Both the position numbers and the translations under genes were made by a program. From Halobacteriovorax sp. JY17 (GTDB taxonomy: Bacteria > Bdellovibrionota > Bacteriovoracia > Bacteriovoracales > Bacteriovoracaceae): a stretch of 35,731 bases of DNA. Positions 15,735 to 24,211 of the stretch are shown here, one piece after another (the first letter of the stretch is position 1; every line of letters starts with the position of its first letter). The notes under the pieces were generated by a model, which had not been told where the DNA came from, searched no databases, and worked only from the letters and a program-made list of their open reading frames with translations. Where the stretch lies: contig NZ_NJER01000005.1 in the NCBI RefSeq assembly GCF_002753895.1, positions 1 to 35,731 of the forward strand, written 5' to 3'.

Positions 15735-17612
15735 ATGAAGTTATTTATATTTTTACTGATAACGATTAATCTAGTTTCCTGTTCAGTTAAGACTGATGGA
15801 GATGTTGAGCAGGAGAAAGTAACAGAACTAGAAGGAAGGATTGATACTATAAGTCTGAATTATGATTCAGATGGCGATTTGATGAATGATGAAGATGAAA
15901 AGAATATTGGGAGAAACCCTCTTATTGCAGATCTTCCAGGAGTTATGGTTAGATTTTTACAAAACTATAAAATTTCTGTTTCTTACAAAGATCTTACTAC
16001 TGGTAATGAAGGTTTGTTTGAAATAGACACAAAAGTGGGAGCAAACAACCCAGACTTTAAATATAGAGTTGGAAATGTCTTCTTACGGGAAAATAGCTAT
16101 AGAGCAGCAGCATCTATTGGGAAATTCTCTGACCATAGTTGGGGAGAATATAAAGAGCATGATTTATCGTGGGTCAAGTATCCAGACATTGATCAAAGAT
16201 TCTTTCAAGAAAATGTAATGAAGTATAGTAAGTACTTTAATGAAGAAGTTTTTGTCATTACAAATGTCTCAGTAGAGCTTGAAAATTCAATAAAGTTAAA
16301 TCCGAGTGGTGATTTCAAACAAGTCTCTAACCCAGAGTTAACTTTTAGATTCTATAACTATGAGTCTGAAAGTTACGAAATTATTCACTCTGAGACAGTA
16401 GAGAGAAATATTATATCTGGTGTGAATGAAGTCGTGACAATAAAGTTTGAGAATGTGAACCCAAAGCTAATTTCAGAGAATTATTTCAAAAAAGGTGAGT
16501 TTATTATCTCAGAGCTTACAAATTATGAAATTCCAAACCTTAAAATTGATTATCGGACATTAGCCGCGAGTATTGCTCATAAGACAGTTCCTGTCGTTTA
16601 TAATACACCTCTTGAAACAAGGGTTGATTATGTGGCGGTTGGTAAGGGAGTGAAGTTCAGTGAAATATTGAATACTCTTTTTGGTAAAAAGTTTGTTATT
16701 GAAAATGAGAAACTTAAAAGTATCAATCAATTTCAAGGTAATCTTCCTAAGTATGAGTATCTTAATGAGTTAAGAACATTAGATAAGAAGGGAAATTGGT
16801 TTATTTTTACCAATAGACTGAATAAGCACTATCTTGAACATGATTTTAATAATGAAGATGTAATCTCTCTTTCATATGTTTTAGGGAAGGACCTCTCATC
16901 GCAGGTAGATGAAAAGATTTTTAGTTATAGCAATGAAGTAAAGACCACTGATCACTTTCAAACTTACACTCTTGGAAATATATATCCCAATTCAGAAGTT
17001 TCTTTTTTTATTGAATCTAAAAGTCTTTTTGGTGAAAAAATTAAACATTGGACTGATGTATTTAGAAATCAAGGATGTGGAAGTCGTCATAACTGTGTGA
17101 GCTTTCCTTATAAATGCGATGTCTCATTTAATATCTTTGAAAAATTAGATACTAAGTTAAGTTTTAGTAAAGAACTAGGAGGAGAAATTTCAAGAATTTA
17201 TCTTATTGTTAATGGATCAGAATATAAGCTAGTAGATTTGATAAACGACAAGAAGGTTTCTCTCTCATGGAGCGATGTGGGCATCTCTATAAGTATGAGA
17301 AATATCAATGCTATTCATGAAATATCAAATACAGATGAAAACTTACTGGGGCTAAAAATTAATGCACTAAGAGAGAGTACTTTTAATGGCGTTAAGCTCG
17401 TTAGTATGAGTGGAAAAGCTTCTTACGAGTGTCCTGGACTGGTTAGCTTCTTGGCCGGAAGTAATAAATGGCCGTTATCAGTTGAATCTCAAAACTTTGG
17501 AGAATGGGGAGGTACTGTTAATTGGAGTACTGTTAGTAGAGGTGAGCGTAAACATCTGGTTCAAATGTTCTCGGTAGGGATTACAAGCGTGATTTCTAAC
17601 TTTCATAATTAA
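15735..17612 (+). CDS. Large TSP3-type calcium-loop lipoprotein heading the T4SS operon
   Basis: A 625-residue predicted lipoprotein: MKLFIFLLITINLVSC has a lipobox with Cys at residue 16. Residues 44-65 hold a thrombospondin type-3 calcium-binding loop (DSDGDLMNDEDEKNIGRNPL), a motif common at the start of surface and pore-forming proteins. The following 550 residues are predicted mostly beta-strand, with a few late Cys (NQGCGSRHNCVSFPYKCDV, YECPGL) and a Trp/Gly-rich end (GEWGGTVNW). I do not recognise the large domain. GGAG precedes the ATG, and the next gene (VirB2-like) starts 10 bases after the stop. It is therefore likely an outer-membrane or surface part of the transfer machine, perhaps for recipient contact or entry exclusion. 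A toxin-like role is also possible. Confidence 0.7.
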   Translation: MKLFIFLLITINLVSCSVKTDGDVEQEKVTELEGRIDTISLNYDSDGDLMNDEDEKNIGRNPLIADLPGVMVRFLQNYKISVSYKDLTTGNEGLFEIDTKVGANNPDFKYRVGNVFLRENSYRAAASIGKFSDHSWGEYKEHDLSWVKYPDIDQRFFQENVMKYSKYFNEEVFVITNVSVELENSIKLNPSGDFKQVSNPELTFRFYNYESESYEIIHSETVERNIISGVNEVVTIKFENVNPKLISENYFKKGEFIISELTNYEIPNLKIDYRTLAASIAHKTVPVVYNTPLETRVDYVAVGKGVKFSEILNTLFGKKFVIENEKLKSINQFQGNLPKYEYLNELRTLDKKGNWFIFTNRLNKHYLEHDFNNEDVISLSYVLGKDLSSQVDEKIFSYSNEVKTTDHFQTYTLGNIYPNSEVSFFIESKSLFGEKIKHWTDVFRNQGCGSRHNCVSFPYKCDVSFNIFEKLDTKLSFSKELGGEISRIYLIVNGSEYKLVDLINDKKVSLSWSDVGISISMRNINAIHEISNTDENLLGLKINALRESTFNGVKLVSMSGKASYECPGLVSFLAGSNKWPLSVESQNFGEWGGTVNWSTVSRGERKHLVQMFSVGITSVISNFHN

Positions 17613-17621
17613 GGAGAAATA

Positions 17622-17942
17622 ATGAAAACAATAAAAAAGAAAATATTAGATATATCAAAATACTTTACTACCGTGTCATTTATTCTGATGGGGAGCTTGC
17701 TGCTCCCATCAGGAAATGTCTATGCCTTTACAAAGCTTAAGAATGGATTTGAGACAATTACAAATAACTATCTTATTCCACTATCAAACGCTGTTGCTGG
17801 AGCTGCTCTGATTTTATTCGTCATACTTTCGTACTTTAAACAGGATGTTTACTTACCAAAGGTGGGAACTATATTTGCTCTCGCGATTATTTCATATGTC
17901 GGATTAGAGATAATATCAACATTAAGCCAAAGCTTTAGTTAG
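17622..17942 (+). CDS. VirB2/TrbC-like pilin
   Basis: A 106-residue protein typical of T4SS major pilins. It has a long signal peptide ending near SGNVYAF, then two hydrophobic helices (LIPLSNAVAGAALILFVILS and VGTIFALAIISYVGLEIIST) separated by a short polar loop (YFKQDVYLPK). The Ala/Gly-rich first helix is typical of TrbC/VirB2. AAGGAG precedes the ATG. It would be processed in the inner membrane and polymerise into the conjugative pilus. Its place next to VirB3- and VirB4-like genes supports the call. Confidence 0.75.
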   Translation: MKTIKKKILDISKYFTTVSFILMGSLLLPSGNVYAFTKLKNGFETITNNYLIPLSNAVAGAALILFVILSYFKQDVYLPKVGTIFALAIISYVGLEIISTLSQSFS

Positions 17943-17950
17943 GAGAAATT

Positions 17951-18214
17951 ATGAAAAACTCTTCTTATCCAGCTCTCTTAAACAAGAGAGCAAGGATTCT
18001 TGCGTCCTTAAGTCGTACTGATCTGATGGTTTTGGGCCTTAACTATCTAATTATGTCTAATCTGAAAATTTCAGGATGGAAAATTATGTGCATTAACCTT
18101 GGACTGTTAATCATAACTAAACTTATTACTACTCGATTAGAGAAAGGATTCTTTGAAGCTTTATTCACCAAGAGGATTATTAAGTGGAATTATAAAATAG
18201 GAGAATTGAAATGA
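17951..18214 (+). CDS. VirB3/TraL-like membrane protein
   Basis: An 87-residue protein with hydrophobic stretches (DLMVLGLNYLIMSNL, IMCINLGLLIITKLI) and a C-terminal polar tail (RIIKWNYKIGELK). VirB3-family proteins are short inner-membrane partners of the VirB4 ATPase and are usually encoded just before it, as here. Its stop overlaps the VirB4 start (ATGA). A good AGGAG precedes the ATG. Sequence similarity is weak, as usual for this family, so the call rests mainly on size, topology and position. Confidence 0.65.
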   Translation: MKNSSYPALLNKRARILASLSRTDLMVLGLNYLIMSNLKISGWKIMCINLGLLIITKLITTRLEKGFFEALFTKRIIKWNYKIGELK

Positions 18215-20139
18215 GTAGATACAGCTTTCCTATCGCTTCAATAGATGGAAATGAGATTATATCTACCTCCGGTGATAAATCTTATTTCTATAAGTTGAAA
18301 GGACATGATCTTGAACAAAAAGATGGTATCGAGATTTTGAATATATTTAATCATATTGAATCGAATCTAAATAATCTCTCCTCAAAGGAGAGCTATAAGT
18401 TCTACCACTTAAAGGGGGAGAATTATTTAAATGCATCTATTCTTAACCCTCAAGTCGGATTAGAGATTTATCCTTGTAATGAGCCTATGGAGGTCTTCTT
18501 TGAGGAGGCCGATATCTTCTCAGATATTGGTATATATGATGACTATATTCTTTATAACGGAAAGTACCATCGAATTATTTCTGTTAAATCATTTAATGAG
18601 GATGAAATAGATGAGTTTTTTCTCCCTCGTGGTTTTGATTACATTCTAAATATAAGACGCAAAGAAAACGAGAAAGCTCTTAAGATTCTAGATCGAGTTA
18701 GAATGTCTCATGGAGCAGGGCAGTTTAAGGCTAAAAGAGATTTTGAAAGTGAGGGGGCGTACGCGCAAGCAGAAGATTTAATTCAAGATATCACACACGG
18801 AGAAGAGTCTATTTTTGATATGGAGCTATTTTTCATAGTTGGGGAGGAGTCATTAGAAACACTAAATATCAGAACTTTTGACTTAATTTCATCTTTAAAA
18901 ATAAAGGGAATAACACCTTTTATCGAAGGTCATAGTATTCGTTCTCATAAGTCAGGTTTGTTTCAAATCTTTAGAGATCTCATCGTGGGTGTAAGACCTA
19001 GTTTTAAGTACCGCTCTATTCCAAATAAAACAGGTCATCTTAAATTTTTAATACCATTTAGTGAAAGCCTATTTATGAGTGAGGGAATTGAGCTAAATGA
19101 TATCTCTGAGAAGGAAATCTACTTTAATCCCTTCTCAAAGGAGTTTAAGAGTCGAAATATGCTAGTTACAGGCTCAACAGGTGGAGGAAAGTCTGTTTTT
19201 GTAAATAAGATAGTTCATGCCTTAATCTCAGAGCATCCTGCTGTTATTTTAGATAAGGGTGGATCTTTTAAGAAAATCTGTACTTATCACAATGGACATA
19301 ATCTAGAATCAGGCATTAATCCTCTTGATTTTAAATGTCCCTATTACTTAAGAGAGTTTGTCTTATCCGCAGTTGATAAAGAGAAATTTCAAAGATTAGA
19401 GAAGGGGTTGCTACTTAAAGAAATAAAAGCTTTCTTGATCAATTATCAAGGGAATTCATTCTTTGATCTTCTATCTCATTTAGAGTCATCATTTAAGGGG
19501 ATTGGTTTATACTTCGAGGATATAAAGGATTTCATTACAGTATCAAATTGTGAAGTTAAACGCCTTCTGTACGTTGATATTGAAAATTATCCTAGTTCAC
19601 AAATAGCTCCTCTTATCATTTATATTCTAGAGTATTTTAAAAATATTCCTGAACCAGAGAAGGTTCTAGTATTTGATGAATGTTGGAAGTTTCTAAAAGA
19701 TCATGGTGAGTATATAGATGAATGTTTTAGGACATTTAGAAAGTCGGGAGCATTTCCAATTGCTATTTCTCAAGGCCTTGCTGACTTTTCTTGTCTTGGT
19801 AAGGATCTTTATTCATCTATTACTAATAACTCCTATTTTAAGGTCTTTTTTCCTCAAGAATTTATTGAGGATAAAGAGGTAAGTGAATTTGATAATGGAA
19901 GAATTTCTTCTTTGCAGTACCGAAAAGGAGAATATTCAGAATGTTATCTTAAGACTCAAGATGGGCTCTATAAGAAAATCTTAAGAATTTTTCTATCCCC
20001 ACTCGAATTAGAGCTTTTTCATACAGAATCAGGTCAAAGCGATAACTTTTTTAAGTTCTTAAAAGACAAGAGAGATTACTTTTCTTCCAACAAGGAAACT
20101 ATTGATTCATTTGTGAGGTTACATCATGGGATGGCGTAG
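18211..20139 (+). CDS. virB4: VirB4/TraC-like T4SS ATPase
   Basis: A 642-residue conjugation ATPase. The N-terminal third resembles the VirB4 CagE/TraC domain. Walker A is GSTGGGKS at residues 321-328, Walker B is VLVFDECWKF with Asp489 and Glu490, and a downstream sensor segment reads PIAISQGLADF. VirB4 is the universal T4SS motor, powering pilus assembly and substrate transfer at the inner membrane. It is shorter than many family members (around 800), mainly in the N-terminal region. The start overlaps the VirB3-like stop, and the end overlaps the next gene by 14 bases. Confidence 0.92.
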   Translation: MSRYSFPIASIDGNEIISTSGDKSYFYKLKGHDLEQKDGIEILNIFNHIESNLNNLSSKESYKFYHLKGENYLNASILNPQVGLEIYPCNEPMEVFFEEADIFSDIGIYDDYILYNGKYHRIISVKSFNEDEIDEFFLPRGFDYILNIRRKENEKALKILDRVRMSHGAGQFKAKRDFESEGAYAQAEDLIQDITHGEESIFDMELFFIVGEESLETLNIRTFDLISSLKIKGITPFIEGHSIRSHKSGLFQIFRDLIVGVRPSFKYRSIPNKTGHLKFLIPFSESLFMSEGIELNDISEKEIYFNPFSKEFKSRNMLVTGSTGGGKSVFVNKIVHALISEHPAVILDKGGSFKKICTYHNGHNLESGINPLDFKCPYYLREFVLSAVDKEKFQRLEKGLLLKEIKAFLINYQGNSFFDLLSHLESSFKGIGLYFEDIKDFITVSNCEVKRLLYVDIENYPSSQIAPLIIYILEYFKNIPEPEKVLVFDECWKFLKDHGEYIDECFRTFRKSGAFPIAISQGLADFSCLGKDLYSSITNNSYFKVFFPQEFIEDKEVSEFDNGRISSLQYRKGEYSECYLKTQDGLYKKILRIFLSPLELELFHTESGQSDNFFKFLKDKRDYFSSNKETIDSFVRLHHGMA

Positions 20140-20815
20140 TTTCATATTGGCACTATTTCTAAACTTTCAAGTTCACGCATCAACATTTTTTATGCCTGAT
20201 AGTGATACTGCTGCTTTGATTACCTTAGTCTCAAATACAGCGAGTACAGTCACAAATACTATGAAGATTCTTGAGGTGGCCAAAAAAGCGAGTGAGAAGG
20301 TCGATAAGTATAATTTCTTGGCCATGCGGAGATACTTTATAGCAAGAAGAATAGAGCAACATTCTAGAGATATTATCGCAGTAGGGAAGATGGACCCAAG
20401 AGGATTAAAAGAAGTTAATCAAGTCATGTTTGGTTTGAAGATGAACTTGAAAGGTCTTAAATCAAATATCGACTTTATGGCGATGGATCTATTTCAAGCA
20501 GAAAACTTTTCTAATAAGTATTGGGAGAAGATCGCTAATTCTATGCAAGATGAGAATGAGGCCCATAATCAAGAGCTATTAAGTGCTAGTGAAGGAAGTA
20601 TGAGTAAGCATGTTCAAAATACTGCAATGAATACAGCGATGACTTCTAAGGTCTTAGCAAAAATAAGAAGAGATAATATCGAGTATCAGAAAGTTGATAT
20701 TGCATTAAAGAAAGGAAGTACAAAAGAAAAATTACGAAGAGAAGCATTCTATAAGAATTGGATAGGTATATCTCAATCAGAAAGTGACCTTTTAGAGACT
20801 GAGGGACAACTTTGA
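20126..20815 (+). CDS. VirB5/TrbJ-like exported T4SS protein
   Basis: A 229-residue protein with a signal peptide (MGWRSFILALFLNFQVHAS). The mature part is almost entirely helical: TAALITLVSNTASTVTNTMK, a long charged middle, and AMNTAMTSKVLAKI. Periplasmic helical proteins between VirB4 and VirB6 are usually VirB5/TrbJ-type minor pilins or assembly factors, and the helical spacing fits TrbJ. There is no direct sequence signature, so I base this on topology and gene order. It overlaps the VirB4 end and the VirB6 start. Confidence 0.55.
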   Translation: MGWRSFILALFLNFQVHASTFFMPDSDTAALITLVSNTASTVTNTMKILEVAKKASEKVDKYNFLAMRRYFIARRIEQHSRDIIAVGKMDPRGLKEVNQVMFGLKMNLKGLKSNIDFMAMDLFQAENFSNKYWEKIANSMQDENEAHNQELLSASEGSMSKHVQNTAMNTAMTSKVLAKIRRDNIEYQKVDIALKKGSTKEKLRREAFYKNWIGISQSESDLLETEGQL

Positions 20816-22155
20816 ATAGCTCAATCTATGACCTATTGATGATAACAAGTTTTGATTTAGATAAGCTTATAGAGGATTACAGAATTTTCTTTCTAGCTCT
20901 TCTTCCTGGAATGTTTATTCTAGCCTGTTTGGTGGAGTATTTTGACCGAATGAATGTGTTTGATCTGGTAAAGAGGGCCTTAGTTTCAGTATTGATTCTA
21001 ACGAGTGTGACAGGATTCTATAAATCATCTATCCGTTATTCAATAGATGCAGCTAATGAAAGATTTCAGGAGCAAAAACAAGTAAATATACTATTAATGG
21101 ATATGTTTGAGGCAGGAAATTACTTAGGAACTGTTGGAAAGCAAGATAATGGAAAATTCTTTAAGAACTCATCTATGATTGATGGTGGATTAAAGTTTCT
21201 TAAGTACCACTTCTTTAGCTCATTTATAAATGACGGCTTTACTGTAAGTGTGTATTTCATCAGTCAGCTTTGTTTCATTCTTTTAAAAGTCGTCTATTCA
21301 CTAGTTTATTATCTTGGATATGGATTAATTGGAATCCCTTGTATCGTTTATCTGTTTCTCAGTATGGGAAATGTTCTACGAGGAGGAGTTTTGAGCTTTT
21401 TATGGTGTTTGATTGTTCCTCATGTCCTTGTATTTATTTTATCTATGATTGGCAGTGAAATTAATACTGGATATCAAGCTGGGCAAGTCATAGGTGGAAG
21501 TGCGAGCGGAACGGCACTTTTATTTATAATGACACTCTTTATTGCATTCACTCCATTCATTACAATGATGCTGATTAACGGGTCTGGAATAGCCCAAGCT
21601 GGGGGAGTTATAGCTCTTCTTGGTGGGAATTTTATTAAAAGTTTACCCTCAAAGGCGTTAAATACTGGAGCAACTTTAGCAACAGGTGGCGTTCTTGGTC
21701 CAAAAATGGCCCTTGCTAAAGGAGCTATTAAGTTCGGGGCAGGTGCGACGGGTAAAGGTTTTAGCAACTTTAAAAGTTCTATGTCTTCACTTAAAGGAAG
21801 TAAGAGTACAGGCAACTCTAAAAATTCATCTAGTTCTTTTAGTACTAGTCGTGGTGACGTTAAAAAATACTCTCAATCAACAAGCTCTAAGGAAGATTCC
21901 TCAAAGACTGGAAGTAAGGGACAATCACAAGCAAATTCAACTAATAAGTCAATACAGAGAGAAAACAAACAAGAGGTTAATAATGCTAAAAAGAAATCAA
22001 GTCCACAAGGGGCCAGAGAAGTTAATCAGCATAGAACACGCAATTCAAGGAATCAAAAGACCAGTAATGCTTATCGCAGTACTAGGGATAATAGCAAACA
22101 TACTAATTCTAAGCGTACAAGTTCTCGTCCTGAACAAAAAAGAGGAAAGCGTTAA
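20812..22155 (+). CDS. VirB6/TrbL-like polytopic membrane protein with low-complexity tail
   Basis: A 447-residue protein with five or more hydrophobic segments in residues 20-270 (IFFLALLPGMFILACLVEYF, ALVSVLILTSVTG, LCFILLKVVYSLVYYLGYGL, VLVFILSMIG, ALLFIMTLFIAFTPFITMML) and a Gly/Ala-rich hairpin (GSGIAQAGGVIALLGGNF). This matches the VirB6/TrbL channel component. Residues 310-447 are a hydrophilic Ser/Lys/Asn/Thr-rich tail, likely cytoplasmic and disordered. The start is a TTG overlapping the previous TGA, with GAGGGA seven bases upstream. The last 173 bases also encode the start of the next gene. Confidence 0.7.
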   Translation: MNSSIYDLLMITSFDLDKLIEDYRIFFLALLPGMFILACLVEYFDRMNVFDLVKRALVSVLILTSVTGFYKSSIRYSIDAANERFQEQKQVNILLMDMFEAGNYLGTVGKQDNGKFFKNSSMIDGGLKFLKYHFFSSFINDGFTVSVYFISQLCFILLKVVYSLVYYLGYGLIGIPCIVYLFLSMGNVLRGGVLSFLWCLIVPHVLVFILSMIGSEINTGYQAGQVIGGSASGTALLFIMTLFIAFTPFITMMLINGSGIAQAGGVIALLGGNFIKSLPSKALNTGATLATGGVLGPKMALAKGAIKFGAGATGKGFSNFKSSMSSLKGSKSTGNSKNSSSSFSTSRGDVKKYSQSTSSKEDSSKTGSKGQSQANSTNKSIQRENKQEVNNAKKKSSPQGAREVNQHRTRNSRNQKTSNAYRSTRDNSKHTNSKRTSSRPEQKRGKR

Positions 22156-22447
22156 GTATAGTAGTTTTGAGGCATGTTATTACGGTATGCAAAGTATCGT
22201 GAATAATAGTCCTGTTAAAGATCTCATGAATAATAAATTGGTTAAGGATCTTGAAAAAGTGAGTTTCAACGTTGAAAGAATACATCTCGTTAAAATGATT
22301 GACAGCTTTTCTTGTGACGTTTTTACAACAGATTCTAAAGGAGTTCGCAGGTATCAGATTGCTCTTGAGAAAAATACTAGATTTGCTCATCTATATCGCC
22401 TTATCGATATAAAGGAGAGGAAGGTCAGTTCGAGGTATCAACTATGA
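21983..22447 (+). CDS. VirB8/TraE-like protein, start nested in the VirB6 gene
   Basis: A 154-residue protein with a cytoplasmic N-terminus, one membrane helix (VMLIAVLGIIANILILSVQV) and a small periplasmic domain (FEACYYGMQSIVNN..., DSFSCDVFTTDSKGVRRYQI). This is the topology of VirB8/TraE assembly factors, shortened. The frame is open 99 codons further upstream, but that region is the shadow of the VirB6 tail. ATG 21983 has AAGAGG nine bases upstream and gives a sensible N-terminus. It is followed in order by VirB9/TraK-, VirB10/TraB- and TraV-like genes, the E-K-B-V order of F-type systems. Confidence 0.6.
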   Translation: MLKRNQVHKGPEKLISIEHAIQGIKRPVMLIAVLGIIANILILSVQVLVLNKKEESVKYSSFEACYYGMQSIVNNSPVKDLMNNKLVKDLEKVSFNVERIHLVKMIDSFSCDVFTTDSKGVRRYQIALEKNTRFAHLYRLIDIKERKVSSRYQL

Positions 22448-22926
22448 TCTATTATATTTTTAAAGAACAAATATTTACCATCTTCCTATCAATGGCACAT
22501 CTCACAGCGATGACTTTTCCGACAAAAGTGTTTGATTATGTTGGAGGCCAAGAAGGAGATTTTAAAATCTATGAACTTAATAAAAGAAAGAGTTTAGTCA
22601 TAGAAGCAAAAAGAAAGGATATTAATAGAAACTTTATCGTTTTTGAAAAAGATGGAAAGTACCACTTCAATATTAAGTATGATGAGGCGCTATCAAATAA
22701 AGATATTGTCCTAATGGACGCTAAGAGTTGTGGGCTATATTCAATAATTAAAGAAACAAAAAAATATCAATTATTTGAGTGTCCTAAATCACTACTAATC
22801 GTAAACAAAGCTAGAAAGAAGCTAAAAGTTAATGACTTCTACATATCTAAGAAGAAGTTTATTTCAAAAGGTCCTCCTGTATGGGTGGATGAGAAGTTAG
22901 TTTATTACAAAGGTAGAGCATTATGA
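22444..22926 (+). CDS. VirB9/TraK-like secretin-complex protein (short)
   Basis: A 160-residue exported protein. After a hydrophobic leader (IFTIFLSMAHLTAMTFPTKV), the mature part resembles the N-terminal domain of VirB9/TraK: FDYVGGQEGDFKIYELNKRK, SLVIEAKRKDINRNFIVFEK, DGKYHFNIKYDE. The family's usual C-terminal domain that contacts VirB7 is missing or very short, since VirB9 is normally around 250-290 residues. It would form the outer-membrane core with the next two products. Start and stop overlap its neighbours by four bases on both sides (ATGA). Confidence 0.65.
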   Translation: MIYYIFKEQIFTIFLSMAHLTAMTFPTKVFDYVGGQEGDFKIYELNKRKSLVIEAKRKDINRNFIVFEKDGKYHFNIKYDEALSNKDIVLMDAKSCGLYSIIKETKKYQLFECPKSLLIVNKARKKLKVNDFYISKKKFISKGPPVWVDEKLVYYKGRAL

Positions 22927-23687
22927 GGTGGATATTATTGATATTGCCAATTAATTGTTTGGCCGGCTTTAGTGCTTTAAATAGTAGCTATGAGTATCAA
23001 ATTCAAGATGAGGTTAAATCTACTCACTCATCAACAAGAAAGTCTAAAAAGAAGGGAGGAGATTTAAGTAAAATATTAAAAAGTATTGAAGCAAGTGATA
23101 GGAGCATTACTGACATCTTAGTAAATAGTGAAAAGAAGGTTCTAGTAAGAAAGCAAGAAGATCACTTGTCATCATTAACTAGATTAAGAGGAGTCTTACT
23201 TAATTCAGTCTTAGCAACTAACAGACGAGGAACTACTTTAATTATTAGACTTGAAGACAATGAGTACTTTGATGAAGCCGAGGTTCGGTGTAAAGGTCTT
23301 AGTTTTGGAAAAAGAGTCATTGGTAAGTGTGATTTAATCGTGAGTGGCGAAGATGAATTTCAGGTTGTTGCAGAGCTATGGGATCTAGATGGAGCAGAAG
23401 GTATCATCGCAGATCAATTCTATGATGGTTCTGAGAAAGAGTTTTTAACCAGCAGTTTTGCTTCTTTCTTTGAAGGAGTTTTAGGAGCCACAAAAGACAG
23501 GCTTATAACTCCATATGGTGAAGTGAATCAGATAAATGGTAAGAATCAAGTTTTATCGGGACTTATGGGAATTGGCGGTAATGTTAATTCAAAAGTTAAG
23601 AACTCAAGTGAGAAGAACTTGCAAATTGCTCTGATAAATTCAGGGAAAGAAGTGTTTATCTTTTTTCAAAAGAAGGTGAAGTTATGA
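22923..23687 (+). CDS. VirB10/TraB-like scaffold protein (short)
   Basis: A 254-residue exported protein. The first 70 residues are polar and linker-like (KSTHSSTRKSKKKGG). The C-terminal 180 residues resemble the TrbI/VirB10/TraB beta-barrel: LTRLRGVLLNSVLATNRRGT, EVRCKGLSFGKRVIGKCDLI, a helical antenna region (FASFFEGVLGATKDR), GLMGIGGNVNSKVKNSSEKN and the end LINSGKEVFIFFQKKVKL. Typical VirB10 has an inner-membrane helix. Here the N-terminus looks like a cleavable signal (WILLILPINCLAG), so the bridging function may be reduced. It sits between the VirB9- and VirB7/TraV-like genes. Confidence 0.7.
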   Translation: MRWILLILPINCLAGFSALNSSYEYQIQDEVKSTHSSTRKSKKKGGDLSKILKSIEASDRSITDILVNSEKKVLVRKQEDHLSSLTRLRGVLLNSVLATNRRGTTLIIRLEDNEYFDEAEVRCKGLSFGKRVIGKCDLIVSGEDEFQVVAELWDLDGAEGIIADQFYDGSEKEFLTSSFASFFEGVLGATKDRLITPYGEVNQINGKNQVLSGLMGIGGNVNSKVKNSSEKNLQIALINSGKEVFIFFQKKVKL

Positions 23688-24211
23688 AAAGATCATTGTT
23701 AATAATAGTCGGGGCATGTTTTCTTTTATCGTCGTGTTCATCAATGAAGAAAACGATTCTTTATAGCTCTTTAAGCGGCGGGCTAGCTGGTGCAGCTTCA
23801 GGTTATGCGTTAAGTCCAGATAAAGAAAGTCGAGGTGCAAATGCAGCAATTTTTGGAGTTTTAGGAGCAGGGCTTACTGCTTTAATTGGTTACGCTCTAT
23901 TTGAGGACGATCCACGTAATCAAAAATTAAACCATATGCTTGAAGACAAGAGTTCATTGAATCCAAATTCACTAGGTTTGGATCTTGGTGATCTTAAGAT
24001 AGAAGCCAATCTTTCAAATGAAGGAGTCTATAAAACACCAACAATAGATCTACCAAAAGAGCTTAAGGGAAAAATTAAAAAACAATACGTCATTAAGTAT
24101 GAATCTAAGGAGAGATATCTACATAAGGGAAGTAAGACGTACTATATTCCTTCATTCAAAATCTTTGAACATGCATACGATGAAATCTTAGGAGATAAAG
24201 AAAGTGATTAA
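23684..24211 (+). CDS. TraV/VirB7-like lipoprotein with glycine-zipper segment
   Basis: A 175-residue lipoprotein: MKRSLLIIVGACFLLSSC has a lipobox with Cys18. Residues 30-72 are Gly/Ala-rich and hydrophobic (GGLAGAASGYALS, FGVLGAGLTALIGYALF), a glycine-zipper pattern that packs helices in a membrane. The C-terminal half is polar, with many Lys and Tyr. In T4SS operons a lipoprotein next to VirB10/TraB normally stabilises the outer-membrane core (TraV/VirB7). It overlaps both neighbours, so expression is coupled. The zipper domain is unusual for TraV, which leaves an entry-exclusion lipoprotein as an alternative. Confidence 0.55.
   Translation: MKRSLLIIVGACFLLSSCSSMKKTILYSSLSGGLAGAASGYALSPDKESRGANAAIFGVLGAGLTALIGYALFEDDPRNQKLNHMLEDKSSLNPNSLGLDLGDLKIEANLSNEGVYKTPTIDLPKELKGKIKKQYVIKYESKERYLHKGSKTYYIPSFKIFEHAYDEILGDKESD

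Noticed and set aside
21474-21815. Minus-strand open frame opposite the VirB6 gene
   Set aside because: Shadow of a strongly supported membrane protein; no ribosome site and composition dictated by the other strand.
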